Of a stretch of DNA of 7,069 bases, positions 1-5,967 are shown piece by piece (the stretch's first letter is position 1; the number at the start of each line of letters is the position of its first letter). Location of the stretch: positions 1 through 7,069 of the forward strand of contig JBBDYG010000035.1 of assembly GCA_040901765.1 (NCBI GenBank), read 5' to 3'. Made by a program: the position numbers and the translations under genes. Source of the stretch: JBBDYG01 sp040901765 (GTDB lineage: Bacteria; Planctomycetota; Planctomycetia; Pirellulales; Lacipirellulaceae). The notes below the pieces were generated by a model. That model ran no database searches and had not been told where the DNA came from. It saw only the letters and a program-made list of their open reading frames with translations.

Positions 1-212
1 GTGTGCGCGCGGCGTGGCACAGTGGCACAAACGCGGAAACCCGCATCGCCACAAAAATGGAGTATTGCTCTGATTCGTAGAAATCAAGCTGCTAGCGCAC
101 AAAGTGCGACTTGCACCCTGTAACGCCAAGTGTCGAACAGTAGACTTGCGGAATAGGGTGCAACTGAGTCAGCATCATCACACTAAACCGCCGGCCCCCC
201 CGCGCAGGCCGA
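1..212. other. Non-coding left flank
   Basis: No convincing gene is visible here. The stretch lies just beyond the stop codon of the M28 peptidase gene. It holds a tandem duplication of the octamer GTGGCACA (14-29), a small hairpin CGCAC-AAA-GTGCG (96-108), and an 8-9 bp inverted repeat TTGCACCCT / AGGGTGCAA (111-119 and 155-163) with a 35-nt loop. A 5-bp CGGCC/GGCCG pair (192-196 and 207-211) just past the peptidase stop is too weak to call a terminator. The open frame starting in this stretch at 104 runs antisense into the peptidase and has no family-like sequence. Confidence 0.5.
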
Positions 213-2231
213 TTAGCGCGGTGGATCGAGCGTTACCTTTAATTGCACTTCCTTGCCGTCGCGGCGGACGACGACATCGACGCGGTCGCCGGCGGAAAAT
301 TTCCGCAGGGCGCCGTCGAAGTCTTCGAGATTGTCGATTTTGAACTCGCCAAGGCGGATGATCTGGTCGCCCGCTTGAAGCCCTCCCTCGGCTGCGGGAC
401 TGCCCGGCGTGACGCCCGACAGGGCATATCCGCCCGCGGTTTGAGCGAAGTCGGGGACGCTGCCAAAGTAGGGTCGCGGGTCGCGTGGACCCTGGGACGG
501 CTGTTGCTCGCCGGCGACCTCGACGTACTTTGGCCGCTCGGGGGCGGTGGCAATTCGCTCGGCAATCTCCGCCACAAAGTCGCTCACACGGCGCATGCCG
601 CTCAGATTCAACAGGCCGAAGTCGTCGTCCGGCCGATGGTATTCGGCGTGACTGCCCGTGAAGAAGTGAAGCACCGGAATCTGCTTGGCATAGAAGCTGG
701 AATGGTCGCTCGGTCCGAAGCCGCCAGGCGATTTGGCCAAGTCGAAGCCCTGCTTCTCGTTGGCATCATCCACAAGCTGTGCGAACGTGTCGGCGGTGCC
801 AGTGCCGTTGACGATCAGCTTGTTGTCCTTGAGCCGGCCCACCATGTCGAAGTTGAACATGGCAATCGTGTTTTCGAGCGGCACGGGCGGGTTGCGGGTG
901 TACTCGGCGCTGCCGAGCAGGCCGCGCTCTTCGCCGGTGAACGCGATGAACACGATCTGTCGGGGCAGCGGCTCGTCGCGCTCTGTTAGCTGGCGGGCCA
1001 CTTCCAGCAGCGCGCTCACGCCGGACGCGTTGTCGTCGGCGCCATTGTGAATTTCGTTGCTGCCGGGCTGGGCGGAACCTTCGCCGCCGCGGCCCAAGTG
1101 ATCGTAATGGGCACCGATGACAATCGTCTCTTCGGCGAGCGGGCCTTCGCCTTCGAGTACGGCCGCGACGTTTTTCACGGTGACCTCGCGCCGCTTGATG
1201 TCTATGTTCCCAGTAGCGCGCCACGGAGTGATATCAAAGCTTTGCGGTTTGGCGGTCTCATCGATCTGTTTCTCAAGCTCCGCGAGCGTCGGCTTACCGG
1301 CGGCCGCGAGCAACTGGTCTATGGCACCGCGGCGAAAGTGAAACACGGGAATGCTGCGGGCGTCGCCGCCGTCGCCCGCGCCGGTGAACGCCAGCACCGC
1401 TTGTTCTTCGCTTGCCGCTCCGTCGGCATACTCGGCAATTTTGCGCGCGATGCGCGTCGTGTTATCGCGATACGCCGCAAGTTCCTCCGCCGTCGGCGAC
1501 TCAAGCTTAGCGAATTCAGCCTGCGCCTCCGCCAGTTCCACGACTGCCGCGTCGCGGCGTTTCAGCCATTGGTCAACCTGCTCGTCGACGGCGACCTGAT
1601 CGGTGACGAAGATCACTGCGGCCGCGCCGTGCTGGATGGCGTTGCTTACCTTGCGACGAAAGGGTGCGTGCATGGAATCGTCGGTGCCGTTGAGCGCGCT
1701 GTGAGGATTGTTCTGCTGCGGTTCGTGGCGCAGCACGATCACCGCCTTGCCATCGACGTCGATGTCGGCGTAATCGTCGTAGTCCGCCTCGGCCGCGCTG
1801 ATTCCGTAGCCGGCAAACACCAGCGGTAAGTCGATCGTGCCCGGGCCGCCGATGGCGAGTGGTTGGTAGTCTGCGCCGATTTTCAACTCGATCGGCGTTT
1901 CGCCCTCGGGCTGCGCCAGCCGCAACGAATTCTCGTCGCCGAGTTTCGCATCGACGGTCACTTGAAACGTCTGAAAGGGCGATCCCTCGAACAAGTCGGT
2001 CTTTAACCCCAGGCGCTCGAATTCCTGTCGCAGGAATTCGGCGGCACGATCAATCTCGGGGGTTCCCAGGCCGCGGCCGGCCATTTCGTCCGCGGCCAGA
2101 TAGCTGGCGGTGCGACCCAAACGGGCTTCGATCGAGGCGGACTCTTCCGCGAAGACGCAAGCCACGCCTAGTACAGGGGGTAGGAAAAGCAGAGCGAGGG
2201 CCGAAATCGAGATATAAAAACGCTTTTGCAT
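213..2231 (-). CDS. Exported M28-family zinc metallopeptidase with PA and C-terminal PDZ domains
   Basis: Predicted 672-residue exported co-catalytic zinc (amino)peptidase. Residues 1-28 form a signal peptide: MQKR, a hydrophobic core, then VFA before EES. A PA domain spans about 132-312 and is interrupted by a charged, probably helical insert at about 218-272. The catalytic domain spans about 350-565. It keeps every metal ligand expected for M28: H375 in GAHYDH, bridging D399 in NGADDN, the E434 base and E435 ligand in TGEER, D462 in FDMVGR, and H532 in YHRPDD. A PDZ domain follows at about 588-670, containing GVTPGSPAAEGGLQAGDQI. I chose the ATG at 2231 rather than the upstream in-frame ATG at 2300, because the signal peptide begins here and a perfect TATAAT box at 2277-2282 would place the transcript start downstream of 2300. 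No clear Shine-Dalgarno is seen. The family is certain; the substrate and exact specificity (aminopeptidase or carboxypeptidase) are not readable. It is transcribed alone, divergently from the kinase. Confidence 0.93.
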   Translation of the reverse strand: MQKRFYISISALALLFLPPVLGVACVFAEESASIEARLGRTASYLAADEMAGRGLGTPEIDRAAEFLRQEFERLGLKTDLFEGSPFQTFQVTVDAKLGDENSLRLAQPEGETPIELKIGADYQPLAIGGPGTIDLPLVFAGYGISAAEADYDDYADIDVDGKAVIVLRHEPQQNNPHSALNGTDDSMHAPFRRKVSNAIQHGAAAVIFVTDQVAVDEQVDQWLKRRDAAVVELAEAQAEFAKLESPTAEELAAYRDNTTRIARKIAEYADGAASEEQAVLAFTGAGDGGDARSIPVFHFRRGAIDQLLAAAGKPTLAELEKQIDETAKPQSFDITPWRATGNIDIKRREVTVKNVAAVLEGEGPLAEETIVIGAHYDHLGRGGEGSAQPGSNEIHNGADDNASGVSALLEVARQLTERDEPLPRQIVFIAFTGEERGLLGSAEYTRNPPVPLENTIAMFNFDMVGRLKDNKLIVNGTGTADTFAQLVDDANEKQGFDLAKSPGGFGPSDHSSFYAKQIPVLHFFTGSHAEYHRPDDDFGLLNLSGMRRVSDFVAEIAERIATAPERPKYVEVAGEQQPSQGPRDPRPYFGSVPDFAQTAGGYALSGVTPGSPAAEGGLQAGDQIIRLGEFKIDNLEDFDGALRKFSAGDRVDVVVRRDGKEVQLKVTLDPPR

Positions 2232-2276
2232 CGTGGCGACGGTTCCGGTTCGGGGGGGACGAAGTTTGGTTACCGA

Positions 2277-2282
2277 ATTATA
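2277..2282 (-). promoter_or_regulatory. Candidate -10 box (TATAAT) for the M28 peptidase gene
   Basis: The minus strand reads a perfect TATAAT 45 bp upstream of the chosen peptidase ATG. This would give a leader of roughly 35-40 nt. The hexamer at the standard 17-bp spacing is a poor -35 (AGTGCA). A better match, TTGATA at 2305-2310, is 22 bp away, which is too far for a classical sigma-70 promoter. The box is well placed in an otherwise GC-rich region, but the promoter is incomplete by consensus. Confidence 0.45.
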
Positions 2283-2368
2283 GCGGGCCGACCAAGACAT
2301 GCACTATCAACCGCTGCACAGTCTGCACGGATTGCGGTGGGATGGCCGATTATTCAAACGATACTGCA

Positions 2369-2396
2369 CGCGGCGCCGCGCTAGTTTCCGAGAAAC
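2369..2396. repeat. Paired palindromes in the divergent intergenic region
   Basis: CGCGGCGCCGCG at 2369-2380 is a perfect 12-bp palindrome. Three bases later GTTTC-CGA-GAAAC (2384-2396) forms a 5-bp hairpin with a 3-nt loop. The pair sits about 90 bp upstream of the predicted peptidase -10 and about 190 bp upstream of the kinase start. It could be a protein-binding site or a structural element. A GC palindrome of this length can occur by chance in GC-rich DNA, so no function is assigned. Confidence 0.3.
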
Positions 2397-2511
2397 CCTA
2401 CCACGACCCGCTGCGGTTCCGTAGAATTAGAACGAGTTTGAGCGAACGATAACAGCCTGATTCGCCGCCGCAGATAGCGACGTGCGAACATGCCAAGTTG
2501 TTCGTTCGAAC

Positions 2512-2550
2512 GGCTCGCTAGTTGTTAGAGGATGTGCAATCCCGCGAGCC
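2512..2550 (+). promoter_or_regulatory. Possible structured 5' leader of the kinase mRNA
   Basis: GGCTCGC (2512-2518) pairs perfectly with GCGAGCC (2544-2550). A nested GGAT (2530-2533) / ATCC (2539-2542) pair lies on the 3' side of the enclosed loop, so the two helices could stack. The left arm overlaps the palindrome CGTTCGAACG (2503-2512), which ends at 2512. The structure ends 21 nt before the ribosome binding site at 2572. It does not match any riboswitch I recognise and may be incidental. Confidence 0.25.
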
Positions 2551-2571
2551 AACCCTTTTCATAGCGCCCGC

Positions 2572-2577
2572 GGAGAG
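2572..2577 (+). promoter_or_regulatory. Ribosome binding site deciding the GTG start of the kinase
   Basis: GGAGAG lies 9 nt upstream of GTG 2587. This is the only good Shine-Dalgarno near the beginning of the kinase frame. It selects GTG 2587, immediately before the first strand of the FHA domain (PSLFVIQG), over the GTG at 2482, which would add 35 residues with no domain character. Confidence 0.75.
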
Positions 2578-2586
2578 TCCGTCATC

Positions 2587-4356
2587 GTGCCGTCTCTGTT
2601 TGTTATCCAAGGCCGAGATCAAGGGCAGCGGTTCGATCTCGCCGAGCCGAACGTGATGCTGGGCCGCGTCGCGTCGAACGACATTCAGGTTCACGACACC
2701 GAAGTCTCGCGGGAACATGCTGAATTCGTCAAACGCGGCGATCAGTACTTTATCCGCGATCTGGGCAGCTCCAACGGCACGTTCGTCAACGAGCAGCCGA
2801 TTCAAGAGCAGGAGCTTGCCAGTGGCGACCGAATTCAAATCGGCCGCACGCTGCTGCTTTACACCGGTGTGCGCGAGGAGATGGGCGACCTGCGCGAGAA
2901 GGTGAATATCGTCGCTGCACACGACGACGAAGGCTCGCGAATCGTGCATGCGATGGGGCAGTCCGAGGGGAGCGAGATTTTTTCCGCTCCCGAGGCGGCG
3001 ACCGACAGCCCGTGGCTCGCCCGCGCTCGGTCGAATTTGCAGATCATGTACCGCACCGCACTGGCCGTGAGCCACACGCTCGACATCGACCAACTGCTAT
3101 CGCGGATCATGGACATGATCTTCGATTGGGTCGATGCGGATCGCGGGTGCATCATGCTCAAGGGCGAGGACGGCGTGCAACTGGAACCGCGCGTCCGCCG
3201 GCACCGCCGCGGCTTGCGGACCGATGATCGTATCACGATCAGCAAGACGATTCTCGATTTCGTGGTGGAACACAACGAAGGGGTGCTGACGAGCAACGCC
3301 CGCGACGACGGCCGCTGGAACCCGGCTCAAAGCATCGTGCGGATGGGCGTTCGCGAAGCGATCTGCGTGCCGATGCAGGGGCGGTATGGGGTGGTCGGGG
3401 TGATTTACATCGATACCTCGATCACGCCGCAGCGGATGCTGCAACTGCGGTCGAGCAATAAGTTCACGCAAGAACATCTGAAACTGATGATTGCCATCGC
3501 CCATCAGGCGGCCCTGGCGGTGGAAGACACGTCCTATTACCAGGCGATGGTGCAAGCCGAGCGGCTGGCCGCCGTGGGGCAAACGATCGCCACGCTTTCG
3601 CATCACATTAAGAACATTCTGCAAGGCGTGCGTGGCGGAAGTTATCTCATCGAGTTGGGAATCGACGAGCATGGCAAAGCACTTGCATCCAGTACCGCCG
3701 ACGCCGACGCGGCCGGTCGGGCAGTCGAGACAATGCGCAAGGGATGGAAGATCGTCGAGAAGAATCAGGAACGGATTTCGACGCTCGTGATGGACATGCT
3801 CACATTTAGCAAAGAGCGCGAGCCTGATCCCGAGCCGGCGAACCTGAACGACGTGGTGGCCGAAGTGATGGAGTTAATGCAGAGCCGCGCGACCGAGCAT
3901 GGCGTGGAACTGGCTTGGCAGCCCACGGAGTTGATGCCGACGCTATTATTCGACCCGGAATCGATTCATCGCGCGGTGCTCAATGTGGTGACCAATGCGA
4001 TCGACGCTTGCGACGAGCGCGACCCGGCGCGCGTCGAGGTTCGCACGAGTCTCGACACCGCCAATAACTGGGCGACGATCACGGTCCAGGACACGGGTGT
4101 GGGCATCGAAAAGGACGACCTGCAAAAAATCTTTACGGTGTTCGTATCGAAGAAAGGCGGACGGGGAACGGGCTTGGGCCTGCCGGTGAGCCAGAAAATC
4201 ATGCAAGAACACGGCGGCCGCATTCGCGTGACGAGCGAACCGGGGCAGGGCAGCACGTTCACGCTTGAATTCCCAGCCCAAACTCCGGCCGCGGGCGGCG
4301 ATCCGGGAGATTCAGTGCGCGCCGAAACCGGGCCGACACTAGCGGGGCAAGTGTGA
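2587..4356 (+). CDS. Soluble sensor histidine kinase, FHA-GAF-HisKA-HATPase
   Basis: Predicted 589-residue cytoplasmic histidine kinase with no membrane segment. An N-terminal FHA domain (about 1-95) has the phosphothreonine-binding landmarks G26-R27, S41-R42-x-H44 and SSNGTFVN around N63. A variable linker leads to a GAF domain (about 150-315) with ending strands GVVGVIYIDT. The dimerisation/phosphoacceptor helix contains LSHHIKNIL, with H339 the likely phosphoacceptor. The ATPase domain has an N-box around N470 (NVVTNAIDA), a G1 box DTGVGI from D502, an F-box region IFTVFVSKKG and a G2 box RGTGLGL at 526-532. The C-terminal tail of about 24 residues looks disordered. By family logic, FHA would bind a threonine-phosphorylated partner, linking Ser/Thr kinase signalling to His-Asp phosphorelay, while GAF would sense a ligand; neither partner nor ligand can be read. 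No response regulator is adjacent, so it is an orphan here. Confidence 0.92.
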   Translation: MPSLFVIQGRDQGQRFDLAEPNVMLGRVASNDIQVHDTEVSREHAEFVKRGDQYFIRDLGSSNGTFVNEQPIQEQELASGDRIQIGRTLLLYTGVREEMGDLREKVNIVAAHDDEGSRIVHAMGQSEGSEIFSAPEAATDSPWLARARSNLQIMYRTALAVSHTLDIDQLLSRIMDMIFDWVDADRGCIMLKGEDGVQLEPRVRRHRRGLRTDDRITISKTILDFVVEHNEGVLTSNARDDGRWNPAQSIVRMGVREAICVPMQGRYGVVGVIYIDTSITPQRMLQLRSSNKFTQEHLKLMIAIAHQAALAVEDTSYYQAMVQAERLAAVGQTIATLSHHIKNILQGVRGGSYLIELGIDEHGKALASSTADADAAGRAVETMRKGWKIVEKNQERISTLVMDMLTFSKEREPDPEPANLNDVVAEVMELMQSRATEHGVELAWQPTELMPTLLFDPESIHRAVLNVVTNAIDACDERDPARVEVRTSLDTANNWATITVQDTGVGIEKDDLQKIFTVFVSKKGGRGTGLGLPVSQKIMQEHGGRIRVTSEPGQGSTFTLEFPAQTPAAGGDPGDSVRAETGPTLAGQV

Positions 4357-4363
4357 AGGCTGT

Positions 4364-4391
4364 CGGCTATCGGCTATCGGCTATCGGCTAT
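4364..4391 (+). repeat. Tandem heptad repeat (CGGCTAT)4
   Basis: Four exact copies of CGGCTAT lie head to tail, starting 8 bases after the kinase stop codon and followed by a partial CGGC. A diverged copy precedes them (GGCTGT, 4358-4363). Related heptads CGGCTTC and CGGCTGT occur in inverted orientation at 4421-4437. A 7-bp unit in non-coding DNA can expand or contract by slippage, so copy number may vary between strains. Confidence 0.85.
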
Positions 4392-4438
4392 CGGCCAAAG
4401 TTTGGGCGGCGTTTCCTGGCCGACAGCCGGAAGCCGAT
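4376..4438 (+). terminator. Long imperfect hairpin after the kinase gene, possible terminator
   Basis: Positions 4376-4396 pair with 4418-4438 over 21 positions, with 18 Watson-Crick pairs, one G-T pair and two mismatches (4390/4424 and 4383/4431). The loop is 21 nt. An alternative 10-bp perfect pairing joins GGCTGTCGGC (4358-4367) to GCCGACAGCC (4419-4428), so the repeat lets the stem form in several registers. There is no T-tract after the stem, so it is not a classical intrinsic terminator. It could stop or stabilise the kinase transcript 3' end, or be a dispersed intergenic repeat. It lies 37 bp before the biotin ligase start, suggesting the ligase is not simply co-transcribed with the kinase. 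Confidence 0.45.
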
Positions 4439-4475
4439 CACTCGTTAACAATCCAGCCCTCGTGGTTCGCATCGG

Positions 4476-5258
4476 ATGATTCTTGCCAAACAACTTCGCG
4501 CACATAGCTGGCTGCGGCACGTCGAGGTTTATCCGCTGCTCGGTTCGACCAGCGACCGAGCATTGGTGGTTGCTGAACGGAGCGAGCACGAGCTTCCGGC
4601 CTTGATCGTTGCCGAACGGCAAACGGCAGGTCGCGGTCGCAATGGGCGCGGGTGGTGGTCGGGCGAAGGAGCACTCGCCTTTAGCTTGGCGCTTGCTCCC
4701 GCCGAAATGGGCTTGGCGCCCCGACACTGGCCGGCAATGTCGCTTGCGACGGCGCTCGCCGTTTGCGATGCGATTACAGAAGCTGCGCCCGGTAGGCAGG
4801 TGAAGGTGAAGTGGCCAAACGACGTGCTGCTCGAAGGCCGCAAGGCGGCCGGCGTGTTGCTCGAATCGCGCCGCACGGCCGACGGCGCTGCCGATCGGTT
4901 GGTGGTGGGCATCGGCATCAATGTAAATAACAGCGTGAGCCGAGCGCCCGAGGAGCTGCAAGCCACGAGCATCGCACTGTGCGATGCCACTGGCACAACA
5001 CACGATCGCACGCAGTTGTTGCTCGGCTTTGTTAACGCGCTTCGCGCGCGGGCGGCACAACTTGCAAACGAAGAAGCGGAACTTGTGACTGCGTGGAACG
5101 AGCGCAACGCCCTAGCCGAATGTGAAGTAACCATTCAAACCGGCGATGGCACGCTGGCCGGTCGCTGCATCGACATTGCACCCGACGGTTCACTGCGCAT
5201 CGAAAGCGACGGGCGGGTGGTGGCTTGTCGTAGCGGTTCGGTGGTGAGTTACCGTTAG
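4476..5258 (+). CDS. birA: Biotin--[acetyl-CoA-carboxylase] ligase, without HTH domain
   Basis: Predicted 260-residue cytoplasmic enzyme that activates biotin with ATP and transfers it to the acceptor lysine of biotin carboxyl carrier proteins. Visible hallmarks are GSTSDRA at 23-29 (position of the family STN motif), the biotinyl-AMP loop GRGRNGRGW at 52-60, KWPND with the key lysine K112, RKAAGVLLES at 122-131 and GIGINV at 145-150. The C-terminal 45 or so residues (AECEVTI to SVVSYR) fit the small SH3-like domain of the family. The N-terminus starts directly with the catalytic domain, so this is the monofunctional class rather than the E. coli type that also represses biotin synthesis genes. 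ATG 4476 is the only start in frame after the upstream hairpin; its Shine-Dalgarno is poor. No biotin synthesis or carboxylase gene is nearby. The identification is firm. Confidence 0.93.
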   Translation: MILAKQLRAHSWLRHVEVYPLLGSTSDRALVVAERSEHELPALIVAERQTAGRGRNGRGWWSGEGALAFSLALAPAEMGLAPRHWPAMSLATALAVCDAITEAAPGRQVKVKWPNDVLLEGRKAAGVLLESRRTADGAADRLVVGIGINVNNSVSRAPEELQATSIALCDATGTTHDRTQLLLGFVNALRARAAQLANEEAELVTAWNERNALAECEVTIQTGDGTLAGRCIDIAPDGSLRIESDGRVVACRSGSVVSYR

Positions 5259-5282
5259 CGTCGACGGCAACGTCGAGCTAAC
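5254..5282. terminator. GCAA-tetraloop hairpin between convergent genes, possible bidirectional terminator
   Basis: GTTAGC-G-TCGACG (5254-5266) pairs with CGTCGAGCTAAC (5271-5282) over 12 base pairs with one bulged G (5260), closed by a GCAA loop (5267-5270), which is a stable GNRA tetraloop on the plus-strand RNA. The left arm includes the TAG stop of the biotin ligase, and the right arm ends 13 bp before the stop of the convergent hydrolase gene. The location suits a shared terminator, but neither strand has a T-tract after the stem, so intrinsic termination is inferred from position and structure only. Confidence 0.55.
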
Positions 5283-5295
5283 CGCTGCGTTGCAC

Positions 5296-5967
5296 CTAAC
5301 CCTGGTACCCCGCCGGGGCGCCGACATACGGGTTACGTCGTTTCTCATCGCCGATGGTCGTCGCGGAGCCGTGGCCCGGGTAGACGACGGTGTCGTCTGG
5401 CAGCGTAAATAATTTCTGGTGAATCGAATCGCGAAGCTCGGTGGAATCGCCATCGAACAGGTCGGTGCGGCCTACGTTGCCCCGAAAGAGAACGTCGCCA
5501 GCGAGAACAACCGTCGGGCCGGCCTCTGCGTAGATAAAAACGACGTGGCCGCGGGAATGCCCAGGCGTCTCGCGGACCGTCAGCCTGATGCCAGCGGCCT
5601 CGTAAATATCCCCTTCGGCAACGGTGCTATCGGCCGGTGGGCTGGTTAGGGGCACGCCGAACGGCGCGGAAAGGTTGCCATCGGGATCGGTAAGTTTGTA
5701 GGCATCGCCCCCGCCGATGGCCAGCGGGCACTCGGGCCAGCGGGCCTTTAAGGCAGCATTGCCAGCAATGTGGTCGCTGTGGCCGTGGGTGCAGAGAATC
5801 GCCGCCGGCGTGAGTCCGGCCGAGTCGAGATGGTTGAGGATTTTCCCCGGTTCCAGCCCCGGATCAATCACGATGCAGTCATTTCGTCCCGAAAGACTAA
5901 GGATATAGGTATTTTCGTTGAACGGATCGGAAACGATCCGAGTAATTTGAAGGGGGCTTTCGGGCAC
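5296..5967 (-). CDS. Metallo-beta-lactamase-fold hydrolase, GloC/YcbL (glyoxalase II-like) type
   Basis: Predicted 223-residue cytoplasmic binuclear metal hydrolase. The metal site is complete: THGHSDH (H61, H63, D65, H66), H137 in TPGHSRGH, bridging D158 in LAGDVLF and H199 in YPGHG. The stretch GDVLFRGNVGRTDL, with a short C-terminus ending at NPYVGAPAGYQG, resembles the single-domain YcbL/GloC group rather than classical GloB, which carries an extra glutathione-binding helical domain. Members of this group hydrolyse thioesters such as S-lactoylglutathione; the true substrate here is unknown, and planctomycetes may use other thiols. The start is GTG at 5967, preceded by an AGAGAG purine run about 8 nt upstream. 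It is convergent with the biotin ligase and divergent from the DUF1571 gene, so probably transcribed alone. Confidence 0.88.
   Translation of the reverse strand: MPESPLQITRIVSDPFNENTYILSLSGRNDCIVIDPGLEPGKILNHLDSAGLTPAAILCTHGHSDHIAGNAALKARWPECPLAIGGGDAYKLTDPDGNLSAPFGVPLTSPPADSTVAEGDIYEAAGIRLTVRETPGHSRGHVVFIYAEAGPTVVLAGDVLFRGNVGRTDLFDGDSTELRDSIHQKLFTLPDDTVVYPGHGSATTIGDEKRRNPYVGAPAGYQG

Larger units (their letters stand above)
2232..2586. other. Divergent intergenic region between peptidase and kinase genes
   Basis: This 355-bp gap separates the start codons of two divergent genes and should hold both promoters. It contains the TATAAT box of the peptidase (2277-2282), a perfect 12-bp palindrome next to a short hairpin (2369-2396), a TAGAAT hexamer on the plus strand (2422-2427) that could be a weak -10 for the kinase but lacks a -35, a 10-bp palindrome CGTTCGAACG (2503-2512), and an inverted repeat just before the kinase ribosome binding site (2512-2550). 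A 41-codon plus-strand frame from ATG 2299 and a 35-codon extension of the kinase frame from GTG 2482 show no protein-family character. I saw no tRNA-like fold. Confidence 0.55.

Noticed and set aside
14..29. Tandem octamer GTGGCACA x2 as the edge of a repeat array or CRISPR
   Set aside because: There are only two copies with no spacers, so it is too little to support any array.
111..163. Inverted repeat TTGCACCCT / AGGGTGCAA as a terminator for the peptidase gene
   Set aside because: The loop is 35 nt, the stem lies 50-100 bp past the stop codon and no T-run follows, so the pairing may be chance.
243..1829. Long plus-strand open frames opposite the peptidase gene
   Set aside because: They are antisense to a gene with intact catalytic motifs and have no domain character; GC-rich coding DNA commonly leaves such frames open.
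2176..2190. Lipoprotein signal in the peptidase leader around the cysteine in GVAC
   Set aside because: The -3 position is Gly rather than Leu/Val/Ile, and a good signal peptidase I site (VFA) follows four residues later.
2299..2424. 41-codon frame in the intergenic region
   Set aside because: It lacks a ribosome binding site and shows no protein-like composition; it is likely a random frame.
1859..2452. 197-codon plus-strand frame reaching into the divergent intergenic region
   Set aside because: Most of it is antisense to the peptidase, its sequence is Arg/Ser-rich with no family resemblance, and there is no ribosome binding site.
2503..2512. Palindrome CGTTCGAACG as a LexA/SOS box
   Set aside because: It contains GTTCGAAC but not the spaced half-sites of known LexA boxes, and a histidine kinase is not a typical SOS gene.
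2518..3672. Minus-strand frames opposite the kinase gene
   Set aside because: They are shadows of the FHA and GAF coding region, which is clearly real on the plus strand.
4374..5134. Minus-strand frames opposite the biotin ligase, one running into the heptad repeat
   Set aside because: The plus strand encodes an intact ligase with all motifs; the reverse frames have no recognisable domain.
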